Assembly: GCF_013426915.1 (NCBI RefSeq)
Contig: NZ_AP023180.1
Span: 1,736,001 to 1,800,000, forward strand
Reading direction: 5' to 3'
Source: Paraburkholderia sp. PGU19
GTDB lineage: Bacteria; Pseudomonadota; Gammaproteobacteria; Burkholderiales; Burkholderiaceae
DNA: 64,000 nt
Positions 29,353 to 37,628 of the stretch are shown piece after piece. Positions within the stretch are counted from its first letter, which is position 1; the number at the start of each line of letters is the position of its first letter. The notes below the pieces were generated by a model. That model had not been told where the DNA came from, made no database searches, and was given only the letters and a program-made list of their open reading frames with translations. Made by a program: the position numbers and the translations under genes.

Positions 29353-29766
29353 ATGAAAGTTCTGACGCGCACGTTGAACAAGGCGGACTACGAACAGCTC
29401 TCTGAGTTTCGCTATCAGATGCGGCGCTTCGAGCGCTTCTCCGAGCAGGCCGCGCAGGGCGAAGGCATTACGCCGCTGCAATATCTGTTGCTGCTGCATA
29501 TCAAGGGCTATCCCGATCGCGAATGGGCCACCATCGGCGAACTGGCGGAGCGGCTGCAGGCGCAGCATCACGGCGTGGTCGCGCTGGTATCGCGCTGCGA
29601 AGCGCTCGAACTGGTCAAGCGCAAGATCAGCGAGACCGACCGCCGCCAGGTGGAAGTGCATCTGCTGAAGGCAGGTGAAAAGGTGCTGGCGCGGCTTGCG
29701 GAACTGCATCGCGCCGAGCTGCGCTCGCTCAAGGGCGCGTTCACGATTCCGCAAATCGATCTCTGA
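29353..29766 (+). CDS. MarR-family transcriptional regulator
   Basis: 137-residue winged-helix regulator, unlike the two MarR proteins of the efflux operon. The fold is visible in ITPLQYLLLLHIKGYPDREWATIGELAERLQAQHHGVVALVSRCEAL, with the wing at KRKISETDRRQVEVHLLKAG. It lies between HPP-CBS and ClC-CBS genes on the same strand, 46 bp before the ClC gene. That places it as the probable local regulator of ion-transport genes. A dyad operator candidate precedes it. Confidence 0.87.
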   Translation: MKVLTRTLNKADYEQLSEFRYQMRRFERFSEQAAQGEGITPLQYLLLLHIKGYPDREWATIGELAERLQAQHHGVVALVSRCEALELVKRKISETDRRQVEVHLLKAGEKVLARLAELHRAELRSLKGAFTIPQIDL

Positions 29767-29812
29767 TTACGGCCTCTGACCAGCCAGCGACACAGCATTT
29801 GACACAGCATTC

Positions 29813-31624
29813 ATGAGCGACAACTCTCACAAGCGGGACTTCTCCAGCAACGCACGCTTGCCCGGCATTTCCGCGCTGGCGGCGGGCATCGGCTTGCTCA
29901 GCACGCTGGCCGCGTTCGTGCTGCTGAGCCTGATTCATCTGTTCACCAACCTGTTCTTCTTCGGCAGCTTTTCGTTCGCCGACCGTTCGCCTGCAACGAA
30001 TACGCTCGGCGCGTGGGTGATCGTGATTCCCGTGATCGGCGGATTGATCGTCGGCATGATGGCGCGCTTCGGCTCGGAGAAGATTCGCGGGCACGGCATT
30101 CCCGAAGCGATCGAAGCCATCCTGTTCGGAAAGAGCCGCATGTCGCCGAAGGTTGCCGTGCTCAAGCCCTTGTCGTCGGGCATCGTGATCGGCAGCGGCG
30201 GTCCGTTCGGCGCGGAAGGCCCGATCATCATGACGGGCGGCGCCCTCGGCTCGCTGATCGCGCAGTGCGTGAAGGTGACTTCGGCGGAGCGCAAGACGCT
30301 GCTCGTCGCGGGCGCCGCGGCGGGCATGACGGCCGTGTTCGGCACGCCCGTCGCCGCCGTGCTGCTCGCCGTCGAACTGCTGCTGTTCGAATGGCGGCCG
30401 CGCAGCTTTTTGCCCGTCGCGCTGGCTTGCGCGGTGGCCGGCTTTGCGCGCGCAATCTTCTTCGGCACCGATCCCCTGTTTGCACTTCAAACCGCGCCGC
30501 CCACAGCCATTTCGCTCGTGTCGTGCGTGATCGCGGGGCTGTTGTCGGGCGCGCTCGCATCGGGCTTGTCGGCGGCGCTCTACAAGACGGAAGACCTCTT
30601 TCACAAGCTGCCGCTGCACTGGATGTGGTGGCCTGCCATCGGCGGGCTGGCGGTGGGTATCGGCGGATTCATCGAACCGCGCGCGCTCGGCGTCGGCTAT
30701 GACGTGATCGGCGATCTGCTGCATCAACATATCGCGCTGCAGGTCGCGGTGGCGATTCTCGTCGTGAAGGCGGTGATCTGGGTGATCGCGCTCGGCTCGG
30801 GTACATCGGGCGGCGTGCTCGCGCCGCTGCTGATGCTCGGCGCGGGGCTCGGCACCGTGCTCGGCCACGTGCTGCCCGGCAACGAGCCCGCGCTGTGGCC
30901 GCTCGTTTGCATGGCCGCGACGCTCGGCGCCACGCTGGGTGCGCCGCTGACGGCCATCGTGTTCGCGTTCGGCCTCACGCACGACAGCAACGCGCTGCTG
31001 CCGCTGCTCGCCGCAACGCTGGTCGCGCACGGCTTTGCAACCGTCGTAATGAAGCGTTCGATCATGACCGAGAAGATCGCGCGACGCGGCTATCACATCT
31101 ATCGCGAGTACGGTGTCGATCCGCTCGAACGGCATTATGTCGACGAGGTGATGACGCAAAAGGTCGATTCGATCGACGGCGCGCTCAGCGTGCGCGACGC
31201 GCTCGCTGAGTATTTCGGCGCGACGCAGAAACGGCGTGCGTATCCCGTCGTGCGCGCGAACGGCGCAGTGCTCGGCATCGTCGATCGCGCGATGCTCGAT
31301 GCCGTGCGCGAAGGCGCGACGTCACACACGCTCGATACGCCACTCGCCGATGTGCTGAAAGGCGCGTCGCCCGTCGTCGCGCTGCCCGACGAAACCTGCC
31401 GCCTCGTCGCGACGCGTCTTGCCGTGCACGATCTCGAACGGCTCCCCGTCGTCGTCGATCGCGATTCGATGCAACTGCTCGGCGTGGTGTCGCGCAGCGA
31501 TCTCGTGAAGCCTTCCGTCGCGCACTTCGAGGAGGAGCACAAACGCGAGCGCTTTCGGCGTCTGAGCTTCGCGTCGGGCAAAAAGCATTTCCCGCCCGTA
31601 CGCAAAACGCGCACGCACGGCTGA
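29813..31624 (+). CDS. ClC-family voltage-gated chloride channel/antiporter with C-terminal CBS domains
   Basis: 603-residue membrane protein. The anion-filter motifs of the ClC family are present: GHGIP (as GSGIP), GAEGP containing the gating Glu, and GVLAP (as GIFAP). About 430 residues hold the helical core. A cytoplasmic CBS pair follows (VDEVMTQKVDSIDGALSVRDAL and TPLADVLKGASPVVALPDETCR). ClC proteins of this ClcB-like type exchange chloride or fluoride for protons, or act as channels. With the HPP-CBS protein upstream, this forms a pair of CBS-gated transporters under one MarR gene. The transported ion is not determined. Confidence 0.9.
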   Translation: MSDNSHKRDFSSNARLPGISALAAGIGLLSTLAAFVLLSLIHLFTNLFFFGSFSFADRSPATNTLGAWVIVIPVIGGLIVGMMARFGSEKIRGHGIPEAIEAILFGKSRMSPKVAVLKPLSSGIVIGSGGPFGAEGPIIMTGGALGSLIAQCVKVTSAERKTLLVAGAAAGMTAVFGTPVAAVLLAVELLLFEWRPRSFLPVALACAVAGFARAIFFGTDPLFALQTAPPTAISLVSCVIAGLLSGALASGLSAALYKTEDLFHKLPLHWMWWPAIGGLAVGIGGFIEPRALGVGYDVIGDLLHQHIALQVAVAILVVKAVIWVIALGSGTSGGVLAPLLMLGAGLGTVLGHVLPGNEPALWPLVCMAATLGATLGAPLTAIVFAFGLTHDSNALLPLLAATLVAHGFATVVMKRSIMTEKIARRGYHIYREYGVDPLERHYVDEVMTQKVDSIDGALSVRDALAEYFGATQKRRAYPVVRANGAVLGIVDRAMLDAVREGATSHTLDTPLADVLKGASPVVALPDETCRLVATRLAVHDLERLPVVVDRDSMQLLGVVSRSDLVKPSVAHFEEEHKRERFRRLSFASGKKHFPPVRKTRTHG

Positions 31625-31669
31625 ACCTCGAACAAAGGTCTATAGCAACAGCAGTGAAACCCACGCGCC

Positions 31670-31698
31670 GGAACAGCCTTCCGGCTCGTGACATCTAA
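31670..31698 (+). promoter_or_regulatory. Candidate ECF sigma promoter of the DUF4142-cupredoxin-sigma operon
   Basis: GGAAC at 31670-31674, resembling the ECF -35 element, and TCTAA at 31694-31698, resembling an ECF -10 element, are separated by 19 bases. They lie 70-98 bp upstream of the first gene of an operon that encodes an ECF sigma factor. Autoregulation is typical of such factors, so this is a plausible self-promoter. It is assigned by eye only. Confidence 0.45.
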
Positions 31699-31760
31699 CT
31701 CCTCGAATCGTGCCCGTGCGCCTGCCTTCATGAAGATGGCGGCCGCGCATCTTCGAGGAG
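31699..31760 (+). promoter_or_regulatory. Leader hairpin that could sequester the Shine-Dalgarno
   Basis: CTCCTCGAA at 31699-31707 is the exact inverted complement of TTCGAGGAG at 31752-31760, which contains most of the AGGAGG ribosome binding site (31756-31761) of the next gene. A second, mutually exclusive stem (AAGATG 31733-31738 with CATCTT 31748-31753) lies inside the loop. Two alternative folds around an RBS suggest translational control. If transcription starts just after the ECF-like -10, part of the left arm may be missing from the mRNA. Confidence 0.4.
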
Positions 31761-31767
31761 GCTTCAG

Positions 31768-32298
31768 ATGAAATCCGCACATTGGTTGCTGCTCACCGCG
31801 CTTGCACTCGCAGGCACTCCCGCCTGGTCCCAGGGCTCAGGCCCGACCGATCCGCAAATCGCCGCCATCGTCGTCGCCGCGAATCAGGCCGATATCGACG
31901 CGGGCAAGCTCGCCGAATCGAAGACGCATTCGAAGGACGTGAAAGCGTTCGCGCAGCAAATGGTCACGGACCATACGGGCGTCAACAAGGCGGCCGTCGA
32001 TCTCGTGCACAAGCTCGGCGTCAAGCCCGAAACGAATCCAACCAGCGACAGCCTCAAACAGGGCGGCGAAGCGAACGTCGCGAATCTGAAGCCGCTGCAA
32101 GGCGCGACATTCGATCGCGCGTATATCGATCATGAAGTCACGTATCACCAGAACGTGATCGATGCACTCGACAAGACGCTGATTCCGTCCGCGCAGAACG
32201 CCGAACTGAAAGCGCTGCTGGTGAAGGTCCGGCCCGCGTTCGTCGCGCATCTCGAACACGCGAAGATGGTGCAGGCATCGCTGCCGCAAGCGCAATGA
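31768..32298 (+). CDS. DUF4142 family exported protein
   Basis: 176-residue exported protein. A signal peptide of about 21 residues ends at PAWSQ. The mature part is all helical, with DUF4142 motifs: AANQADIDAGKLAESKTHSKDVKAFAQQMVTDHTGVNKAA, then FDRAYIDHEVTYHQNVIDALD. The family resembles four-helix bundles and is often induced under envelope or oxidative stress in Proteobacteria; no activity is firmly assigned. AGGAGG lies six bases before the ATG. Its stop overlaps the cupredoxin start by four bases, in an operon that also encodes an ECF sigma factor. Confidence 0.85.
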   Translation: MKSAHWLLLTALALAGTPAWSQGSGPTDPQIAAIVVAANQADIDAGKLAESKTHSKDVKAFAQQMVTDHTGVNKAAVDLVHKLGVKPETNPTSDSLKQGGEANVANLKPLQGATFDRAYIDHEVTYHQNVIDALDKTLIPSAQNAELKALLVKVRPAFVAHLEHAKMVQASLPQAQ

Positions 32299-32627
32299 GC
32301 CGCGTGTACAACGCTGTGCTGCGCGGGCTCGCAATGGCCTCGTGTGCGTTTGCATTGCCTGCGTTTGCCGGCGCTTATGTCGTGACGATCGAGCAGATGC
32401 GCTTCAACCCGCCCACATTGACCGTGCATCGCGGCGACGAAATCGTGTGGGTCAACAAGGATCTCGTCGCGCACACGGCAAGTACCGACGCAAAAGGCTT
32501 CGATTCCCGCAGCATCGCGCCCGAAGCATCATGGCGCTATCGGGTCAGCACGCCCGGCCGCTATACATACCGCTGCATCTTTCATCCGACGATGCATGGC
32601 ACACTGATCGTCGAACCGGCACCATGA
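32295..32627 (+). CDS. Cupredoxin (plastocyanin/azurin-like), periplasmic
   Basis: 110-residue exported type-I copper protein. A signal peptide ends at FAGA. The ligand set is visible: His in DLVAHTAS, then the C-terminal loop CIFHPTMHG giving Cys, His and Met. PGRYTYRC is the classic strand before the Cys ligand. It could carry electrons or bind copper in the periplasm. It overlaps the DUF4142 gene by four bases and precedes the sigma factor by four bases, so the three are tightly coupled. Copper or redox stress is the likely theme of the operon, by inference. Confidence 0.87.
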   Translation: MSRVYNAVLRGLAMASCAFALPAFAGAYVVTIEQMRFNPPTLTVHRGDEIVWVNKDLVAHTASTDAKGFDSRSIAPEASWRYRVSTPGRYTYRCIFHPTMHGTLIVEPAP

Positions 32628-32631
32628 CGAC

Positions 32632-33357
32632 ATGAAGACCGACACGATGAATGGCATGACGGCGCAAGCCGCCTCTACATCACGTTCCGACGACGACGAC
32701 GACGCGGAGATCGTGCGCCGCATCGTGGCGGGCGACCGCACCGCATTCGAACTGCTGATGCGCCGCCACAACCGGCGTCTCTATCGACTTGCGCGCGCCA
32801 CGCTGCGCAACGATGCCGAAGCGGAAGACGCATTGCAGGACGCGTATCTGAACGCCTATCGGTCCATCGCGCAGTTTCGCGGCGATGCACGGCTCTTCAC
32901 ATGGCTCTCGCGTCTCGTGCTGAACGAATGCTTCGGGCGGATGCGCCGCGAAGCGCGGCGCCAGAATGTGTTGCCGATGCTCCACGATTGTCCCGACGAC
33001 GAGCACATGTCATCCATCATGGACACGCTGAACGCCCACGACCACCACGCGCCCGACCAGGCGGCGGCACGCGCGGAAATTCGCGCGCTGCTCGAACGAA
33101 AGCTCGACGCGCTGCCTTCCGGCTTTCGCACCGTATTCGTGCTGCGTTCGGTCGAAGAGATGAGCGTCGAAGAAACGGCGCAATGCCTCGACATTCCCGA
33201 AGCCACCGTGCGCAGCCGGCATTTCAGGGCGAAACTGCTATTGCGCGAATCGCTTGCGGACGAAGTGGAAAAGTTGGGTCCGGCGCTATTCGAGTTCGGC
33301 GGCGCGCATTGCGACCGCATCGTCGCTTCGGTGCTGGAGAGACTGCACGACGAATAG
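32632..33357 (+). CDS. ECF-type RNA polymerase sigma factor
   Basis: 241-residue sigma-70 family factor with regions 2 and 4 only. Region 2 shows FELLMRRHNRRLYRLARATLRNDAEAEDALQDAYLNAYRSIAQFRG and FTWLSRLVLNECFGRMRR. Region 4 shows LPSGFRTVFVLRSVEEMSVEETAQCLDIPEATVRSRHFRAKLLLRE. The linker of about 50 residues contains a His-rich stretch (NAHDHHAPD). The C-terminal tail of about 40 residues after region 4 has one Cys near FGGAHCDR. No anti-sigma gene is adjacent, so control may depend on the tail, on metals or on the exported proteins upstream. Confidence 0.9.
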   Translation: MKTDTMNGMTAQAASTSRSDDDDDAEIVRRIVAGDRTAFELLMRRHNRRLYRLARATLRNDAEAEDALQDAYLNAYRSIAQFRGDARLFTWLSRLVLNECFGRMRREARRQNVLPMLHDCPDDEHMSSIMDTLNAHDHHAPDQAAARAEIRALLERKLDALPSGFRTVFVLRSVEEMSVEETAQCLDIPEATVRSRHFRAKLLLRESLADEVEKLGPALFEFGGAHCDRIVASVLERLHDE

Positions 33358-33370
33358 CGGGAGAAACACC

Positions 33371-33730
33371 ATGGCACGAAGACTCGGTTTGCTTGTGATC
33401 GCCGCTATCGCTGCTTCCGTCTTCAACATTGAAGCGCAAGCTCAAGCGGAACGCATCCGCATCGAATCAGGCACGTACGGCGCAAATTGCGGCGCGGCAA
33501 CAGGTAACGCCACGCGCGATCTCGCGAAGCACTGCAACGATCGCGCGACTTGCCGCTACATCGTGCGCACGCGGCTCGAACCGGCGCAGCAAGCGTCATG
33601 CGCGCGCGATTTCACAGCCGAATGGTCTTGCGATCACCGCGAGTTTCATCGCGCGATGTTGAGTGCCGAAGCGGGCAACGGCAGTTCGCTGGTCCTCACA
33701 TGCGTGCCTTCGACGGGCGCGGGCAAGTGA
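33371..33730 (+). CDS. Small exported Cys-rich protein, function unknown
   Basis: 119-residue protein with a signal peptide of about 26 residues ending at AQAQA. The mature 93 residues contain six Cys (GANCGAAT, LAKHCNDRATCRYIV, ASCARDF, EWSCDHR, LTCVPS), probably forming disulfides in the periplasm. The Cys spacing and the start IRIESGTYGANCG loosely recall galactose-binding lectin (SUEL) domains, but this is only a resemblance. It starts 13 bp after the sigma gene with GGGAG upstream of the ATG, so it is probably the last gene of that operon. Confidence 0.7.
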   Translation: MARRLGLLVIAAIAASVFNIEAQAQAERIRIESGTYGANCGAATGNATRDLAKHCNDRATCRYIVRTRLEPAQQASCARDFTAEWSCDHREFHRAMLSAEAGNGSSLVLTCVPSTGAGK

Positions 33731-33745
33731 CCTGAACGATAAAGC

Positions 33746-35791
33746 TCAAAGGTCCAGCGTGAGGCTCGCGCGCTCTCCTCTCGCAACGGGATGCGCCATG
33801 CAGATCAACGCGCAACCGTCGGCGACTTCCGCTTCGATTTCGCCGTCGTAAGCGACCTGTCCCGACAACACTTTGGTCGAACACGTGCCGCACATGCCTG
33901 AACGGCAACTCGATTGTGCTTCGATGCCGCGTTTTTCCGCGAGTTCGAGCAAGCTGCCATGCCTTGGCAGCCATTGGACCGTGCGTTGCGAGCGCGCGAA
34001 CGTCACTTGCGCGCCGCCTGCATCGGCTTTTTCTTCGGCGACGGGTTCGACCAGCGTCGGTGTGCGCTTCACGCTGGCGGGGCCGAACGCTTCGAAACGG
34101 ATGCGTTCGTCAGCGACATTCAATGCGCGCAAACCTTCGTACAGGTCGCGCATGAACTGCTCGGGGCCGCATAGATAGAAATCGTAGTCGTCGAACGGTA
34201 ACGCGCGCTTCAACGCGGCGATGTTCACGCGGCCTTGCGTGATGCCATCCGCAGATTCGCTTGCCGCGCTATCGAACAGATGCATCGACACCGACGGATA
34301 ACGCGCCGCCGCGTCTTTCAAATGCGCGCTGAACGGACGCTCGCGATCGCTGCGCGCACCGTGAAAGAAGAACAGACGTTTTGCCTGACTATCGTCCGCG
34401 ACGCGCGCATTCAGTTCGTGGTTCAGCATCGCGATCATCGGCGTGATGCCGATGCCGGCGGAAATGAACACCGCCGGCCGCGGGCTGTGCGCGTCGTAGA
34501 CGAATGCGCCGTGCGGCGCCATTGCGTCGATCTCCATGCCCGCCGCGAGATGATCGTGCAGCCAGTTCGACGCGATGCCCTCGCGCTTTACGCTGATCCG
34601 GTAACGGCGCGGATCGTGCGCATCGGAGAGCGTGTACGTGCGCGTCAGCGGCGCATCGTGTCCTTCGACGGGTACGCGAATCGGGAGATACTGGCCCGGC
34701 TGATACGCGGGCAACGGCGCGCCATCGGTGGATTCGAAATAGAACGACCGAATCGAAGCCGTCTCATCGACGATAGCCGCCACCTTCAGCTTGTGCCACG
34801 GCGACGCGGCAGCCGCCTTGCGCATTGCCGCTGCAAACTGCGGCGCGTATTCGACATCAGACCAGCGGAACGGCAGCACGCTCTTGCTGCGCCGCACTTC
34901 CTGCACATGAAAACGCATCAGCCTCTCAGCGCCTTCGAAAGTGGCCAGTTCGGCGCCCTGCCAGATGATTTCGGCGCGCACGGCGAGATACAGCAGATCG
35001 CCGCTCGCGAAGTCGATGAACAGCAGTCCCGCGCGCGGATCGTGCAGCAGATTGCCGATCGTGTTGAAGAACTTGTTGCCGGTGAAATCGGGCGTGGTGA
35101 GCGTCGCCGCGTCGTCGATGTGCACGAAGCCCGGCGCGCCGCCGCGATGCGACACGTCGACGCCGCGCGCGAAGCCCGCGTCATCCGCCATATTCGCGCT
35201 CGCGATGAAGAAGGTGTCAGCGCGCCCGAGGAACGCGCGGTCCGCATCGCTCAGGTGCGTCGAGATTTCCTGCGGCACTGAAACGCCACCGTCAGCACGG
35301 TCGATGAACGTCGGCACGCGTCCCTGAATGTAATTCGCGCAGTTGCCAAAGCTCTGGGTCACTTCGAGCGTAACCGTATCGCCGCTCACGTTCGTCACGA
35401 CGCCATTGATGCGGTTGCGCCGCCGCGTCTGCGGCTGAATACCGAGCCCGCCGATCATCGCACCCGTCTGCCAGCGCGGGCCGAGCGGATCGCCGGGCAG
35501 CGCACGGCTGTCGATGCGCAGCGTGCGCGCATCCGGCGACGACACGAAGCCCGGTTCACCGGTGCGTATCGTGGCCCACGGCTGCCCGCTCGCATCGACA
35601 CCGCCGAACACCATGAACGGCTGCTGCGCGTAGAACTCCCGGTGCTGGTCCGGCATGTAGCGGCGAATGCCGCGCCGGCCCGACGAGTCCGCCTGACTGT
35701 CCACGCCTGCAAGCCGCTGCGCGGCGAGTTCGGCAGCGTGAAACGGCGAGGTGTCGAGGCCCCAGCCGTTCAGAGGAATGAAATCGGACAT
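33746..35791 (-). CDS. Three-domain flavoprotein: PNPOx-like, ferredoxin-NADP reductase, 2Fe-2S ferredoxin
   Basis: 681-residue fusion. Residues about 1-320 match pyridoxamine-phosphate-oxidase-like split barrels (QPFMVFGGVDASGQPWATI, GNKFFNTIGNLLHDPRAGLLFIDF). Residues about 340-570 are an FAD/NAD oxidoreductase with LTRTYTLSDAHDPRRYRISVKR and ISAGIGITPMIAML. The C-terminal about 85 residues are a plant-type ferredoxin with the 2Fe-2S ligands in CRSGMCGTCSTKV and a final Cys in CALICMAHP. The product probably moves electrons from NAD(P)H through FAD and iron-sulfur to the flavin-binding barrel. CAGGAG precedes the ATG at 35791. Substrate unknown. Confidence 0.85.
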   Translation of the reverse strand: MSDFIPLNGWGLDTSPFHAAELAAQRLAGVDSQADSSGRRGIRRYMPDQHREFYAQQPFMVFGGVDASGQPWATIRTGEPGFVSSPDARTLRIDSRALPGDPLGPRWQTGAMIGGLGIQPQTRRRNRINGVVTNVSGDTVTLEVTQSFGNCANYIQGRVPTFIDRADGGVSVPQEISTHLSDADRAFLGRADTFFIASANMADDAGFARGVDVSHRGGAPGFVHIDDAATLTTPDFTGNKFFNTIGNLLHDPRAGLLFIDFASGDLLYLAVRAEIIWQGAELATFEGAERLMRFHVQEVRRSKSVLPFRWSDVEYAPQFAAAMRKAAAASPWHKLKVAAIVDETASIRSFYFESTDGAPLPAYQPGQYLPIRVPVEGHDAPLTRTYTLSDAHDPRRYRISVKREGIASNWLHDHLAAGMEIDAMAPHGAFVYDAHSPRPAVFISAGIGITPMIAMLNHELNARVADDSQAKRLFFFHGARSDRERPFSAHLKDAAARYPSVSMHLFDSAASESADGITQGRVNIAALKRALPFDDYDFYLCGPEQFMRDLYEGLRALNVADERIRFEAFGPASVKRTPTLVEPVAEEKADAGGAQVTFARSQRTVQWLPRHGSLLELAEKRGIEAQSSCRSGMCGTCSTKVLSGQVAYDGEIEAEVADGCALICMAHPVARGERASLTLDL

Positions 35792-35851
35792 GTCAGGCTC
35801 CTGCGGGCAAAACGTCAACGTGATGCGTCGTACGGAACCGCTCGCCGCTGA

Positions 35852-36493
35852 CTACCCGGCGAGCAGTCCCGCCTTCGTCGCCGGCATCGCGATGAAGCGC
35901 GGCAGCGCCTCCACGCGGCGCAGCCACGCGCGAATGTTCGGATACGGCTCCAGCGACACCCCGCCTTCCGGCGCGTGCGCGATATACGTGTGCGCGGCAA
36001 TATCGGCGATCGTCACGTGCTCGCCGGCGGCGAACGGCTTGGTCGCCAGTTCGCACTCGATCACGTCGAACAGCTTCACCGCGATGCCCTTCGCCGTTTC
36101 ATGATTCAGCGGGGCGCCGAACACGGTGACGAGCCTCGCGGAGCATGGGCCAAAGGCGATCTGTCCCGCCGCCAGCGACAGCCAGCGCTGCACGGCCGCC
36201 GCGCCGAGCGGGTCTTCCGGCAGCCACGACGGGTCGCCATAGCGCTTGGCCAGGTACACCAGAATCGCGTTCGAATCGAACAGCGTCACGTCGCCGTCCT
36301 GGATGGTGGGCACCTGGCCGAACGGATTCAGCGCCAGATACTCGGGCTTGCGGTTGTCACCGGCGCGCATGTCCAGTTCGATCACTTCGAACGGCAGGTC
36401 GAGCAAAGTCAGGAACAGCTTCACGCGATGCCCATGACCCGATAGCAGGGTCGTGTACAGGCGGATCGGCTGGGCGGGCTTGGCTGCGGGCAT
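35852..36493 (-). CDS. Glutathione S-transferase family protein
   Basis: 213-residue soluble GST. The thioredoxin-like N-terminal domain begins IRLYTTLLSGHGHRVKLFLTLLDLPFEVIELD, with the glutathione-contact segment NPFGQVPTIQDGDVTLFDSNAILVYLAKRYG. The helical C-terminal domain includes HVTIADIAAHTYIAHAPEGG. It would conjugate or reduce electrophiles with glutathione. It is divergent from a LysR regulator across a 111-bp region holding an inverted repeat, the standard arrangement for LysR control. Confidence 0.88.
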   Translation of the reverse strand: MPAAKPAQPIRLYTTLLSGHGHRVKLFLTLLDLPFEVIELDMRAGDNRKPEYLALNPFGQVPTIQDGDVTLFDSNAILVYLAKRYGDPSWLPEDPLGAAAVQRWLSLAAGQIAFGPCSARLVTVFGAPLNHETAKGIAVKLFDVIECELATKPFAAGEHVTIADIAAHTYIAHAPEGGVSLEPYPNIRAWLRRVEALPRFIAMPATKAGLLAG

Positions 36494-36514
36494 TCGTCAC
36501 TCCGGGTTCAGTCA

Positions 36515-36526
36515 TATTGGACAATA
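36515..36526. promoter_or_regulatory. TATTG-GA-CAATA dyad between GST and LysR genes
   Basis: Inverted repeat TATTGGACAATA lies 22 bp before the GST start and 79 bp before the LysR start. A second GGACAAT occurs just before the LysR ATG. The site is a plausible operator for the divergent LysR regulator. Confidence 0.4.
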
Positions 36527-36604
36527 CGAAGGTTAATGCGCGGCGCCCGGCCGCAGAAGGCTGATAACCTTGAAAACACAATCATCTGAAGGTGGACAAT
36601 CGAC

Positions 36605-37528
36605 ATGGCCGACGTGCGTGACGTGAACCTGAACCGGCTGGCCGTCTTCGTCGCCGTGGTCGAAGCGGGCTCACTGACAGCGGCCGCCACGCGGCTCGGG
36701 CTCGCGAAGACGATGGTCAGCACGCACATGCAGCGGCTCGAAGCGGAAGTGGGCGCAAGCCTGCTGGTGCGCACGACGCGGCGCCTCGGCATCACTGAAG
36801 CGGGCCGCGCGTTCTACGACGCGAGCGTGAAGATCCTGCGCGCAGCGGAGGAAGCGCTGGCTGAAATCGGCGGCGAGGAGGCACCCGTGCGCGGCACACT
36901 GCGCGTGAGTTGCCCGATCGACTACGGCACGCTCGTGGTCGCGCCCGTACTGGTGGAACTGCGCCGCGCGCATCCTCAACTCGATATCGAACTGCTGTGC
37001 AGCGACCACGTCGTCGATCTGATCGCGGACGGCATCGACGTCGCGATCCGGCTCGGGCGTCTCGCGGATTCGAACTATCGCGCAGTGATGCTCGGGCGCT
37101 ACGAGAAATGGGTCGTCGCGAGTCCTGCGTTCGTCGAGACCTGGGGCGAGCCGCAGACGCCCGCCGATCTCCCGGCAATGCCTTTCGTCGCGCTGACGGT
37201 TTTGCCGCACCCGCAAACGCTCGACATGCGCCACACGAACGGCGCGACGGAAAGCGTCCGTTGCGAGAACGCGTTTCTCGTGAACACGGCGGCAGCCGCG
37301 CGCGCGGCGACGCTCGCGGGCGGCGGGCTGGGGCTGTTGACGGACTTTTCGATCAGCAACGACGTCGCGGCGGGCCGCCTCGTTCGGCTGTTGCCTGAAT
37401 GGTCGACGGAGCCGGCGGGCATCCAGGCCGTGTTTCCGCCGACACAGCACACGCCGTCCAAGGTCCGTGCGCTGATCGAAACATTCAGGGCGTACCTCGC
37501 GCGCGACGCAGCGCCACTGCATCAGTAG
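36605..37528 (+). CDS. LysR-family transcriptional regulator
   Basis: 307-residue regulator. The N-terminal HTH is LNRLAVFVAVVEAGSLTAAATRLGLAKTMVSTHMQRLEAEVGASLLVRTTRRLGIT. The effector domain follows, with LRVSCPIDYGTLVVAPVL and GIDVAIRLGRLADSNY, which put it in the large CrgA-like LysR group. It is divergent from the GST gene and probably regulates it in response to an electrophile or aromatic compound. The inducer cannot be read from sequence. Confidence 0.9.
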   Translation: MADVRDVNLNRLAVFVAVVEAGSLTAAATRLGLAKTMVSTHMQRLEAEVGASLLVRTTRRLGITEAGRAFYDASVKILRAAEEALAEIGGEEAPVRGTLRVSCPIDYGTLVVAPVLVELRRAHPQLDIELLCSDHVVDLIADGIDVAIRLGRLADSNYRAVMLGRYEKWVVASPAFVETWGEPQTPADLPAMPFVALTVLPHPQTLDMRHTNGATESVRCENAFLVNTAAAARAATLAGGGLGLLTDFSISNDVAAGRLVRLLPEWSTEPAGIQAVFPPTQHTPSKVRALIETFRAYLARDAAPLHQ

Positions 37529-37628
37529 AATTGTCCGTCCGGGTTTCAGCCGATCAAGAAACGATGCCGCCGTGCCGTTGACATGGCGAGACGCGCCCTT
37601 GGGCGCAAGCGACCAACACGAAGCGATC

